Source: Gemmatimonadota bacterium
GTDB taxonomy: Bacteria; Gemmatimonadota; Gemmatimonadetes; Longimicrobiales; Gaopeijiaceae
Assembly: GCA_030428885.1 (NCBI GenBank)
Contig: JAUIEJ010000007.1
Location: 186,001-250,000 of the forward strand
Length of the DNA: 64,000 bases
Reading direction: 5' to 3'
Positions within the stretch are counted from its first letter, which is position 1. Each line of letters starts with the position of its first letter. The position numbers were made by a program, and so were the translations under genes. A model generated the notes under the pieces. It was not told the DNA's origin and made no database searches. It worked only from the letters and a program-made list of their open reading frames with translations. This document shows, in pieces, positions 30,001-37,505 of this stretch.

Positions 30001-30136
30001 CACCGCGGGGGTCGCCTGCTCCCTCCAACCCGCCAACCAGGCGGCCTTGGACGGGCCCACCCCGGTGACCGTCACCGTGACGTGGTACGGCCAGACCCAC
30101 TCCGTGACCCTCACGCTGCTTCCGCCAACCCCCTAG
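27005..30136 (+). CDS. Large secreted protein of repeated beta-sandwich domains, function unknown
   Basis: 1043 residues with a signal peptide (FLPLLVAFAACAGGLAGQ; the Cys might be lipidated but the lipobox is poor). The rest is Val/Thr/Pro-rich and built of about nine or ten units of roughly 90-100 residues. Many units contain a LPxxVTVPAG-like strand followed by a hydrophobic strand ending in a short Glu/Ala segment, reminiscent of Ig-like or Calx-beta folds. No catalytic motif, sortase signal or C-terminal sorting domain is visible. It may be a surface adhesin or periplasmic scaffold. I cannot name the family. Confidence 0.72.
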   Translation: MRPNRPVPFVPFLPLLVAFAACAGGLAGQTAPRPTPDRVEVAPDRGRATVTLEGRALDAFREARVIDGTRGQPARGFRVVLGQPRGTTRPLEIATTGAAPGEYGLELVSEKEAVRLALSVTVTMAGAEVVEVRGPSEVGAGESFTLEVRTRLPSGSGKITVLAGDREATAEGRGSEGVTSIEIPALPAGSHTLAIRVQDGAGGEPAEASHGVTVVPGPTVSAVALSAPEAHSGDQLTGTLTLDRPATTETEVQVAADAGSITVPPTVVVPAGAIQATFPVAVGELTVDARTEVAAILDDEKATAPLVLVGPPRLSEFVVYGGNVSSGGQVMVNEPGDVAVRARLDRPAPSQGTEVGLSTTLPALVDVPSTMTVPPGQSELVIQVDHGVSPSLVTGQISATIGADRLDYTIRFEPPALPMPVSMTVAGPGIPPSPSVSVVGGVTLTAVVELLAPAPPGGVPLHFSDGFLNPVGGMNQMVPAGVQSFEIVLETPQVDAVRSSTPWVRADEASFHSVEVQVELRPPPSDLASLDFDEPWVTPFEDRLATVAFVEPAPVEREVLLTATFPGGGTWQGRRIAVPPGQLEASALVPGLGNGETPGTMTVTASYAGSQTQATITRYPAVQVQALLLEPATPYAGDLVTVSVILQDPAPPAGAEVVVRAPTSAVLMPEPHDVGNSTVVDLPPGATSASFVMEARQTTAQATLSVANPLGGSMSRQFAIYAPVDLASIQGGGVVYGGGGTRSVALHLSGDAPTATDVTLSTDRPDLVALPASVTFPAGVQYREVAYEVLHDPAPGEEIPFSISATLRDQTLTSNRTLIHSAPTLTALEVLPQSGRTLFYPGDEVRLRWTLDRYPSQPTTVELTPSLAGVLVNLPPAIILSDVNETQTFQLAGFDAPGDLELRARTGDVEIAAAIPLVLPELTGVTWSDGAGPARTDVQLPVTGMGGRCDLAFALPLPVMGELIAGGLELATDRPDLVQLPGSLTSIRFPHQAGADGTHTAGVACSLQPANQAALDGPTPVTVTVTWYGQTHSVTLTLLPPTP

Positions 30137-30149
30137 GGAGGTCGAGTCC

Positions 30150-30986
30150 CTACCCCCGGAATTCCAGCCCCAGCGCCTTCTCCAGGGCATCCCATCGGCT
30201 CCGGGCGACGCGGAGCTGCACGCCGCTGGCCAACACCACCGAGCCCCCGCCGTCCCGGTCCCGGTCCAGGATCCGGATGCGGTCGAGGTTCACGATGGTG
30301 GAGCGGTGGATCCGGTGGAATCGGCCCCCGGCGACCAGGGTCTCGAAATCCCGCATGCGTCCCGACGCCACGTGCATCCGCTCGCCCACGTGGACCTTCA
30401 TGAGCTCCCGGTCGGCCTCGACCCAGTCGATGTCGGCCACGTTCACCAGGATCGTGCGGGTCCCCACCCGAACCCCCAGACGGAGCGCCTGACGGCCCTC
30501 GGGCTCGTGGGACCACTCCACGGGACCGGCCTCGTCCGGGCCCGGGCGCACCCCCTGGATGAGGGAGCGCAGGGTCTCCTTCAAGCTCAGGGCGTCCTCG
30601 GCGTCGAGGCGCCGCACCGCCCGCTCCACGGCGGCCAGGAAGCGCGGTCGCCCGAAGGGCTTCATCACGTAGTCCAGCGCCCGCACCTCGAAGGCCTGCT
30701 GAGCGTACTGGTCGTGGGCCGTCACCAGCACCACCGCCCGGGGCACTCCGTCGCCCAGGGCTTCCAGGACGCCGAATCCGTCCAGGTCGGGCATCTGGAT
30801 GTCCAGGAAGAGCAGATCGGGCGACAGCGTCCGCACCTGCTCCACGGCCTGCCGGCCCGTGCCCGCCTCCCCCACCACGTCGATGCGGGGCATCTCCTCC
30901 AGGAGGGTCTTCACCGCATCCCGGGCCGCCGGTTCGTCGTCCACGACCAGGGCCCGGATGCGCGTCGTGCCCGCCGGATCGTTCAC
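30150..30986 (-). CDS. LytTR-type response regulator
   Basis: 278 residues from GTG 30986. The receiver domain (about 10-125) has the acidic pair VVDDE, phospho-acceptor Asp62 in LFLDIQMPD, and the Lys in VMKPFG. The C-terminal LytTR DNA-binding domain (about 170-275) shows IDWVEADRELMKVHVG and the FHRIHRSTIVNLDRI motif. It overlaps the histidine kinase stop by 4 bases, so the two form a coupled pair. Targets are unknown; the DUF5916 gene just upstream in the same operon is one candidate. Confidence 0.94.
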   Translation of the reverse strand: MNDPAGTTRIRALVVDDEPAARDAVKTLLEEMPRIDVVGEAGTGRQAVEQVRTLSPDLLFLDIQMPDLDGFGVLEALGDGVPRAVVLVTAHDQYAQQAFEVRALDYVMKPFGRPRFLAAVERAVRRLDAEDALSLKETLRSLIQGVRPGPDEAGPVEWSHEPEGRQALRLGVRVGTRTILVNVADIDWVEADRELMKVHVGERMHVASGRMRDFETLVAGGRFHRIHRSTIVNLDRIRILDRDRDGGGSVVLASGVQLRVARSRWDALEKALGLEFRG

Positions 30987-32143
30987 CGGTCCATCTCCGT
31001 GAACGCAGGGAGCACCACCCGCACCCGGGTACCCACGCCACCGGACGCCGCCTCGAGCGTGAGGGACTGCTCGACCCCGAAGGCGTGTTCGAGACGCTCC
31101 CGGACGTTGGCCAGACCGGCGCCGCTCCCGGAGCGGGGAGAGGGCCCGGCGGGCCCGGGGCCGTCGTCCACCACATCCAGGATCAGGCGCTCGCCCTCGA
31201 CCCGTCCCGAGACGCTCACTCGCCCGGCCTGGGGCCGCAGGGAGATCCCGTGGCGGATGGCGTTCTCCACCAGGGGCTGGAGCAGAAGAGGGGGGACTCC
31301 GCATCGACGGGCCCGGGCGTCGGCCGCGACCTCGGGCACGAGGCGGTGGGGAAAACGGGCCCGCTCGATGGCGAGGTACTCCTCCACCATCTCGAGCTCC
31401 TCCTCGAGGGGAATGAACACCTGATCCGTCGACGCCCGCACCTTCTGGAAGAGGGCGCCCAGGTGGTCCAGCGTGGCATCGGCCTCGTCGGCCCGCCCGG
31501 AGCGCCAGAGCTGGCCGATGGTGTGCAACGTATTGAAGAGGAAATGGGGGCGGATCTGTTCGTTCAGGGCCTGAAACCGCGCCTGGGCCAACTGGGACTC
31601 CAGTCGGGCCATGCGCAGGCGCCGCCCCTGGGTCTCCCGGTAGTAGATCCACCCCTGGGTGACCACCGCCGACACGAGGTAGATGGTGGCCGCCACGTGG
31701 AAACGGAGAGCCGCCCAGAACAGTCCCCGATCCGCCAGGCGCATCCATCCGTCGAAGGTGCCGGCCGTGGCCCAGAAGCCCGCCACCACCAGGACGTTGG
31801 CTCCCCAGGCGAGGGGCGGCAGCGCCACCAGGTGCAACGGCAGGCGCCGCATCCAGGTGTCCCGCGTGACGGGGAAGCGCGCCGCCATCCACACGGCGCC
31901 CAGGGTGAGGAGGGTCCACGGCACCCAGTTGATCAGGGCCGTGCGGAGGGCGTCGCCGAAGGGGAGGGGGTCGCCTTGAAGCGTCGTGCCCAGCACGGTC
32001 TGGCTTCCCAGGATCACCGCCACCAGGAGCCACACCGCCCCCACCGCCACCACGACGGCCACGACCCGGAGGCGATTCCCGGGTGTGGGCCCCGGCCCGC
32101 CGAGGGGGGGCGCGGAAGCCGGAATCGTGGATGACGGAGGCAT
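30983..32143 (-). CDS. LytS-type membrane sensor histidine kinase
   Basis: 386 residues. Four hydrophobic segments (about 27-46, 70-88, 104-124, 143-163) precede a short coiled coil. The PF06580 kinase core has EQIRPHFLFNTL (His200 is the probable phosphorylation site) and an ATPase domain with NAIRHGIS, DDGPG and GAGLANVRERL. No periplasmic sensor domain is evident, so the signal is probably sensed within the membrane. It is translated just before its regulator and lies 9 bases downstream of the DUF5916 gene. Confidence 0.93.
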   Translation of the reverse strand: MPPSSTIPASAPPLGGPGPTPGNRLRVVAVVVAVGAVWLLVAVILGSQTVLGTTLQGDPLPFGDALRTALINWVPWTLLTLGAVWMAARFPVTRDTWMRRLPLHLVALPPLAWGANVLVVAGFWATAGTFDGWMRLADRGLFWAALRFHVAATIYLVSAVVTQGWIYYRETQGRRLRMARLESQLAQARFQALNEQIRPHFLFNTLHTIGQLWRSGRADEADATLDHLGALFQKVRASTDQVFIPLEEELEMVEEYLAIERARFPHRLVPEVAADARARRCGVPPLLLQPLVENAIRHGISLRPQAGRVSVSGRVEGERLILDVVDDGPGPAGPSPRSGSGAGLANVRERLEHAFGVEQSLTLEAASGGVGTRVRVVLPAFTEMDR

Positions 32144-32152
32144 GGTTCGGGC

Positions 32153-34369
32153 TCAGCCGCCCCAGGTATGGGAGTACTTGACGAGGAACGAGCGGGCGAG
32201 GGAGTGGGGCGGCTCCACCTCGCCCGGGGCCACGGTCCGGTCGGTGAGGAGTCCCTCGTTGTAGACCAACCAGAGGTCCCGCCCCTCGGCGAAGTTGTAG
32301 CGCAGACGCACGTTCACGTCGAGTCCGTCGGTGGTGGAGTTGTACTGGAGGAAGGCGTTGCCCGAGGCCCGGCTGTCGAGGGCGGTGCGGATCCGGAAGC
32401 GCAGGAGGTGAAGGTCGGCCTCCTGGTCACGATCGGCGAACTCCAGATGGGTGAATTGATACGTCGCCCCCAGTTCGAGGCGGGGATGGGCGTTCCAGGT
32501 GGGCGAGAGGATCACCTGGGCGCGGCGTCCGTCGTAGAACGTGCCCGCCCGGGCGTCCAGGTCGGTGCGCAGCGGGCGGCCGGCGTTCATGGTCCAGGCG
32601 ACCTGGAGGTCGGCGAAGACGTGGCGCCCCACGGGAATGTCCACGGCGTCGGCGATCCGGAAGGGCGACCGGACGTCCTCCACGAACACCTTGGGTTCGA
32701 TCCACCCCCCGGACCCGCCCTTGGTCTCCCACTGGACCCAGACGGCGTACTGGCCCGAACGGAGTCCCCCGTCGCCGTTGCGGAAGTTGGAGAAGGCGAG
32801 GAACCCCGGGAACACGCGCCGGAAGAAGGCGTGGTCGTCGGTGTAGATGTAGTAGTTGGCCAGGGCGTTCAGGGTCACGCCCCGGCGCTGGAGGAAGCCG
32901 ACTCCCGGATCGTACGCCTCGCCGGTCCAACTCGTGGAGACGGTGTAGGCCAGGGCCCGATTGGCCCGACGCTGCCAGTGCAGATAGGCTGTGCTCCGGT
33001 CCGCCAGGTCCACCCCCTCCTCCTCGTCGTCGAGCGCCGACCCGGCCCACTTGGCGGTGAGGTAGTGGTCGCCCACCACGCGGAAGACCCCGTCGGCGCC
33101 TCCGGCCACGTTCCACCGACCGTCTCCGGCCCGTGTGGTGAGCATGCCCCCCATGGTGGAGAAGTCGTTGAAGACCCGGCGTCGGGCGCGGAGTGCGCCG
33201 AAGTTCTCGCTCCCCAGGGCGCCCTGGGATTCGGTCTGGAGGTTCAGCAGTCCCACGTCCCAGTCACCGACCCGCCCCACCATGCGCGCGCCCCCGAGCA
33301 CCGGCACCGGCCGGTTGTCGTCGGTGAGCCCGATGCGCCGGGAGTGGAAGAGTCGGTTGCCGTTGCCGGTGTAGAAATCGAAGATCCCGCTGCCCTCCTG
33401 GAAGAAGCGGCGCTTCTCGGGAAAGAAGAGGGGAAAACGCCCCTGGTTGATCTCCTGATCGTCGGCCTCGACCTGGGCGAAGTCGGTGTTGGCCGTGAGG
33501 TCGAGGGTCAGATTGCCCGCGAGCTGCACCCGCACGTCGAGGCCCACTTCCCGGGTGTCGGTCCGCTCGTTCCGGTACACCCCCTCTTCCTCGTCCAGCA
33601 CCGCCCGGCGGCTCCGTCCCCCCAGAACGAAGGGCGTGACGTAGACCGGGCGGCCGCTCTCCACCCCCTCCAGCACCACATCCTTGGCCGCCGACGGCTG
33701 ACGGAACGGAAACTGGGGATCGATGGCGGGAAAGGTCACCCGCTCTCCGGTGCGGGACACCAACCGGGTGACCGTGAGACCCATGACGGCCCGGCCGTCG
33801 TCGCCGGTCTGGAATCCCAGCGTGGAGAAGGGGATCCGCACTTCCACGAACCACCCCTCGTCGGTCACCACGGTTTCGGCGTCCCAGAAGGCGTCCCAGC
33901 TCCCGTTCAGGGTCGCGCCGTCGTCGGACACCAGGATGTCGAAGCGGGTGGCCGCGGGAGTGATCCCGAACCACTTGGCGTTCTGGTTGTCGTTGAAGGA
34001 GTCGACGTAGATGGCGAAGGCGTCGTCACCGTTCCAGCGGTCGCGATAGAGGGAGTTGATGCGAATGCCCTCGCCTTCGCTGTCGTAGAACCACCCGGCG
34101 GCATAGAGATAGTCGTCGTCGTACGCGACCCGGATCTCGCTCCGCTCCCGGGGCGCCCCCCCGAACGTCGGGAAGTACATGGTGAGGGGGAGCGGCTCCA
34201 CCCCTGTCCAGGCCGCCTCGTCGGGCATGCCGTCGAGTTCCACGGGGAGTTGGATTCGTGTCAGGGGCATGGGGGACTGGGCCTGCACCCCACCGGCCCA
34301 CGCCAGCACGCCGGCGATTGCCGCCACCACCGCGTGCACCCACACCCGTCCCACCCGCATCGTCGCCAT
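32153..34369 (-). CDS. DUF5916 outer-membrane protein with N-terminal CBM9-like domain
   Basis: 738 residues from ATG 34369, chosen because GGAGG lies 6 bases upstream; longer in-frame extensions are Arg-rich and unlike the family. A signal peptide (AVVAAIAGVLAWAGGVQAQ) is followed by a CBM9-like domain (about 30-200; VELDGMPDEAAW, RVAYDDDYLYAAGWFYD). The DUF5916 region comes next with ANTDFAQVEADDQEINQGRFPLFFPEKRRFFQEG, and then many alternating strands typical of a beta barrel. Function is unknown; family members are often near TonB transporters and peptidases. It is first in an operon with the LytS/LytTR pair. Confidence 0.9.
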   Translation of the reverse strand: MATMRVGRVWVHAVVAAIAGVLAWAGGVQAQSPMPLTRIQLPVELDGMPDEAAWTGVEPLPLTMYFPTFGGAPRERSEIRVAYDDDYLYAAGWFYDSEGEGIRINSLYRDRWNGDDAFAIYVDSFNDNQNAKWFGITPAATRFDILVSDDGATLNGSWDAFWDAETVVTDEGWFVEVRIPFSTLGFQTGDDGRAVMGLTVTRLVSRTGERVTFPAIDPQFPFRQPSAAKDVVLEGVESGRPVYVTPFVLGGRSRRAVLDEEEGVYRNERTDTREVGLDVRVQLAGNLTLDLTANTDFAQVEADDQEINQGRFPLFFPEKRRFFQEGSGIFDFYTGNGNRLFHSRRIGLTDDNRPVPVLGGARMVGRVGDWDVGLLNLQTESQGALGSENFGALRARRRVFNDFSTMGGMLTTRAGDGRWNVAGGADGVFRVVGDHYLTAKWAGSALDDEEEGVDLADRSTAYLHWQRRANRALAYTVSTSWTGEAYDPGVGFLQRRGVTLNALANYYIYTDDHAFFRRVFPGFLAFSNFRNGDGGLRSGQYAVWVQWETKGGSGGWIEPKVFVEDVRSPFRIADAVDIPVGRHVFADLQVAWTMNAGRPLRTDLDARAGTFYDGRRAQVILSPTWNAHPRLELGATYQFTHLEFADRDQEADLHLLRFRIRTALDSRASGNAFLQYNSTTDGLDVNVRLRYNFAEGRDLWLVYNEGLLTDRTVAPGEVEPPHSLARSFLVKYSHTWGG

Positions 34370-34584
34370 TCCCCGCCTCCCGGTTTGGACCCGCGACCGC
34401 CACCCGTTCGCGTCGTCGAAGCGTCGGGGGCGGTGGGAAGGCGATCCACGGGGACTCCGCTCAGGTGTGGATCCCGGTCCACCAACGGAGGAACGGCGGG
34501 GTCGAGCGGGATGGGCCTCTGTCGAAACGCGGCGTTCGGCGCCTATGATTGCCCGTCCTCGCCTCCTGCCTCGAGCGCCCACCG
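34370..34584. other. Divergent intergenic region between DUF5916 and PP2C genes
   Basis: About 215 bases separating divergent genes, so it should hold both promoters. I see no clear -35/-10 pair, strong hairpin or repeat in it. Confidence 0.5.
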
Positions 34585-35460
34585 GTGAGCCCTTCCCAAC
34601 GTCCCGACTTCACCCAGATCGATGCCTGGGGACTCCGGCACGTGGGCCGTGTGCGCACCGAAAACCAGGATCACTTCTTCGTGGGCGCCCTGGCCCGGCA
34701 CGGGGTGTCGGTGGACGAGACCAGCGTCGACCTGACCGGGGTGCCCCAGGTGGACCCCGACGATCCGTCGTCGGAGCGGCTGGCCTCGTTCGCCGTGGTG
34801 GCCGACGGCGTGGGTGGGCAGGCCGGCGGGGAAGAAGCGTCCCGGACGGTGGTACAGGGGCTCGTGGCCGCCGTGGCCCATTCCTTCGAGGAAGCCGAGA
34901 GCCTGGAGCCCGACGATCCCGACGTCTTCTCCCGTCTACTCCAGGACGCGGCCCTGGCCTGCCACCGGACCCTTCGGGCGTCGTCCGACGCCGCGGGCCG
35001 TGCGCCCGCCAGCACGGTGACGCTCTTCCTGGGACTCTGGCCCCACGCCTACCTCCTCCAGGTAGGGGACTCCCGGTGCTACATCTACCGCCGGGGCAGG
35101 CTGCAGCAGATCACCCGGGACCAGACCTGGGCGCAGGAGCTCATCGACAGCGGCGCCATGAGCCGCACCTCGGCGGAGAAGAGCCGGTGGGCCGGGATCC
35201 TGTCCAGCGCCATGGGGGGCGAAACCGCCACTCCGGAGGTGACCCGCATCGTGCGGGACTGGGGCGACGTTCTGCTCCTGTGCAGCGACGGGCTCACGAA
35301 ACACGTCCCGGACCATCGCATCGAAGCCCGCATCCGGAACATGACCGGGTGCCGACAGCTCACGGAGCAGTTGCTCCAGGATGCCCTGGACGGCGGCGGC
35401 ACCGACAACATCGCCATCGTGGCGGGGCGGACGCTGGCGCTCCCATCTGGAGATCCGTAG
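34585..35460 (+). CDS. PP2C-type Ser/Thr protein phosphatase
   Basis: 291 residues from GTG 34585 (an upstream in-frame TTG at 34549 is less likely). The PP2C metal motifs are present: VRTENQDHFF near the start, VVADGVGGQAGGEEAS, the LLLCSDGLT strand, and GGGTDNIAIV near the end. These Asp residues bind the Mn/Mg centre. No membrane segment is seen. It is expected to reverse phosphorylation by PknB-type kinases such as the TPR kinase in this window, although the two are 28 kb apart. Confidence 0.92.
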   Translation: MSPSQRPDFTQIDAWGLRHVGRVRTENQDHFFVGALARHGVSVDETSVDLTGVPQVDPDDPSSERLASFAVVADGVGGQAGGEEASRTVVQGLVAAVAHSFEEAESLEPDDPDVFSRLLQDAALACHRTLRASSDAAGRAPASTVTLFLGLWPHAYLLQVGDSRCYIYRRGRLQQITRDQTWAQELIDSGAMSRTSAEKSRWAGILSSAMGGETATPEVTRIVRDWGDVLLLCSDGLTKHVPDHRIEARIRNMTGCRQLTEQLLQDALDGGGTDNIAIVAGRTLALPSGDP

Positions 35461-35568
35461 GGACTCCGCGGGGGTTTCCCCACGACCCACCCCGTCAAAC
35501 CCCGACGGCGACCCGGGGCTCGTTCGTGGCAACTTGTTGCAACGATCTGTTGCACCGGAGCGCCCGCC

Positions 35569-37302
35569 ATGTCGACGTCATCCCCTCCTCCCTCCTCGGA
35601 TCTCGCACTTCTCGGTGACCTGGCCCACGTCGGGTACTTCCGCGTCGATGCAGACCGCAACGTGACCGAGGTGAGCCCGGAGCTCACGAAGCTGACGGGG
35701 TTCAGCGAAGAGGAAGTGCTGGGCCGGACGTGTCTCTCGCTGCTCCGGTGCCCCAACTGTCTGCGGGGATGCGGGGTGTTCGAGAAGGGACGGCTCCAGG
35801 ACGCCCACCTGTCGATCTACCGCAAGGACGGATCCGAGCTTCAGGTCGCTCGCTCCGGCGTCTGCCTGCGGGACGACGAGGGCCGGATCACCGGGGCGCT
35901 CGAAACGGTGCGGCTCCTGTCCCACGACGAGATTGCCGGGACCTGTGCCGCCCCTGCCGCCGTCGAGGCCCTCATGTCCGGGCTGGGGCGGATGTTCGTG
36001 GCGGCCGACGCGGAATTCCGTGTGGCGAATTGCTCCGACGCGCTTCCCGAACTTCTGGGGCATTCCCGAGGGGATCTGCTGGGCATGCCTCTGGCCGATC
36101 TGTTGGGCGAAGACCTGTTCGGGCCCGACGGCGACCTTCGCCGGGCCGTCGCCGAGGGGCGGCGACGGGAGGGGTGGAGGGCCTTCCTCCCCACCCGGGA
36201 GGGCCCTCCCGTGCCCGTCTCCCTTTCGGTGGGGCCGATTCCCGACGAAGGATGCGGGCACCCGGGGGTCCGCGTCGTGGTCATGATCCGGAGGGACGAC
36301 GAGTCGCAGGGTGCAGCCGATGTACCGACGTTCGAGGGGATCGTCGGGCGGTCCCGGGCCATGCAGCGCATCTTCCGGCTGGTGGATCTCCTGGAGGAGT
36401 CCGACGCCACGGTCCTCATCACGGGAGAGAGCGGCACGGGGAAGGAACTCGTCGCCCGGGCGATCCACAACCGCTCCCGTCGCGCGGGCACACCCTTCGT
36501 CGCGGTCAACTGCGCCGCGCTCCCGAGTGAACTCCTGGAGAGCGAGTTGTTCGGGCATGTCCGTGGGGCGTTCACCGGAGCCGTGCGGGACCGCGCCGGT
36601 CGCTTTGAACTGGCCGATGGGGGGACGCTCTTCCTGGACGAAATCGGCGACCTGGATCCCGGGCTTCAGGGGAAGATCCTGAGGGCCCTGCAGGAGCACG
36701 CCTTCGAGCGGGTCGGCGACTCCCGCACCCGCACGGTCGACGTCCGGGTGATCGCCGCCACCCACATGGACCTGGAACGAGCGGTGGCCGAGCGCCGGTT
36801 CAGGGACGATCTCTACTACCGCCTCAAGGTGATCCCCATCCACGTCCCGCCCCTGCGCGCCCGGCGAGAGGATCTGCCGTCGTTGATCGCCCATTTCCTG
36901 GAGCGGCTGGGCGCCCGCCAACGGCGCGCCCTCCGGCTCTCCCCGAGCGCGAGTCGCCATCTGCTCGCCTACGGGTGGCCGGGCAACGTCCGGGAACTCG
37001 AAAACGCGCTGGAATACGCCATGACGGTGTGCGCCGGACAGACCATCCACGTCCAGGATCTGCCCCCCGAGATCCAGGACCAGACGCATCAGCGCTTCTC
37101 CGCTCCTCCCCCGGCCGCGGAGGACACCCCGCGGTCCACCGGGGCCTCCGGCGACCTCGGCCTCCCGGCCGAAGAGGCCGACGAGGTGGCCCGGATCCGA
37201 GCCGCTCTCCTGGCGGCCCGATACAACCGGACGGCCGCCGCCGAGGCCCTCGGCATGAGTCGCACCACGCTGTGGCGGAAGATGAGGGAGTTCCGGCTGT
37301 AG
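35569..37302 (+). CDS. Sigma-54-dependent activator with Cys-rich PAS domain (FisR-like)
   Basis: 577 residues. PAS domain 1 (about 12-115) carries a cysteine cluster, C55, C61, C64 and C68, in the segment CLSLLRCPNCLRGCG. A second PAS-like domain follows (about 130-245). The AAA+ domain has Walker A GESGTGKE (286-293), the sigma-54 contact loop GAFTGA (333-338) and Walker B LFLDEI. A Fis-type helix-turn-helix closes the protein (about 552-573, NRTAAAEALGMSRTTLWRKM). It lacks a receiver domain, so the PAS/cysteine region should sense directly. In Cupriavidus, FisR uses N-terminal cysteines to sense sulfane sulfur and activates sqr; the neighbouring sqr-like operon makes the same role likely here. 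Confidence 0.9.
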   Translation: MSTSSPPPSSDLALLGDLAHVGYFRVDADRNVTEVSPELTKLTGFSEEEVLGRTCLSLLRCPNCLRGCGVFEKGRLQDAHLSIYRKDGSELQVARSGVCLRDDEGRITGALETVRLLSHDEIAGTCAAPAAVEALMSGLGRMFVAADAEFRVANCSDALPELLGHSRGDLLGMPLADLLGEDLFGPDGDLRRAVAEGRRREGWRAFLPTREGPPVPVSLSVGPIPDEGCGHPGVRVVVMIRRDDESQGAADVPTFEGIVGRSRAMQRIFRLVDLLEESDATVLITGESGTGKELVARAIHNRSRRAGTPFVAVNCAALPSELLESELFGHVRGAFTGAVRDRAGRFELADGGTLFLDEIGDLDPGLQGKILRALQEHAFERVGDSRTRTVDVRVIAATHMDLERAVAERRFRDDLYYRLKVIPIHVPPLRARREDLPSLIAHFLERLGARQRRALRLSPSASRHLLAYGWPGNVRELENALEYAMTVCAGQTIHVQDLPPEIQDQTHQRFSAPPPAAEDTPRSTGASGDLGLPAEEADEVARIRAALLAARYNRTAAAEALGMSRTTLWRKMREFRL

Positions 37303-37303
37303 C

Positions 37304-37351
37304 GAAACGGAGTGTTCACTCCCTGAAACGTCGTGGTGAAACACTTCGTTC
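37304..37351 (+). promoter_or_regulatory. Putative upstream activator sites (inverted repeat) for the sigma-54 regulator
   Basis: A 16-base left arm (37304-37319, GAAACGGAGTGTTCAC) and a 16-base right arm (37336-37351, GTGAAACACTTCGTTC) are near-complementary, allowing two single-base shifts and one mismatch. The arm centres are 32 bases apart, about three helical turns. The site begins 2 bases after the regulator's stop codon and about 80-125 bases upstream of the -24/-12 promoter, the normal place for enhancer binding. Confidence 0.55.
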
Positions 37352-37428
37352 AGTCTCGCCATTGCACGGACCCGGTCCGCCGACCGCAATTCTCTGCCTC
37401 CCCGACACTTACGGTAGTCCAGGCACGC

Positions 37429-37444
37429 TGGTACCGGTTCTGCA
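37429..37444 (+). promoter_or_regulatory. Sigma-54 (-24/-12) promoter of the sqr operon
   Basis: TGGTACCGGTTCTGCA matches the consensus TGGCACG-N4-TTGCA with the GG and GC doublets at the required 10-base separation. Five of six bases match in the -24 element (TGGTAC) and four of five in the -12 element (CTGCA). It lies 61 bases before the sqr-like start codon and downstream of a sigma-54 activator gene. Confidence 0.65.
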
Positions 37445-37505
37445 CCATGAGCAGGCCGGTGGAATCGGGGATCTCGCCCGATCCCGGGGCTCAGCGGAGG
37501 CTACC

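Noticed and set aside
35526..35541. TGGCAACTTGTTGCA upstream of the sigma-54 activator, resembling a -24/-12 promoter
   Set aside because: The GG-to-GC distance is 9 bases and not 10, which sigma-54 does not tolerate well. The nearby GTTGCA repeats may still be a regulatory site, but evidence is thin.
36975..37505. Upstream in-frame extension of the sqr-like gene
   Set aside because: It overlaps the end of the activator gene and the promoter region. The ATG at 37506 has a good ribosome-binding site and starts at the FAD-binding strand.
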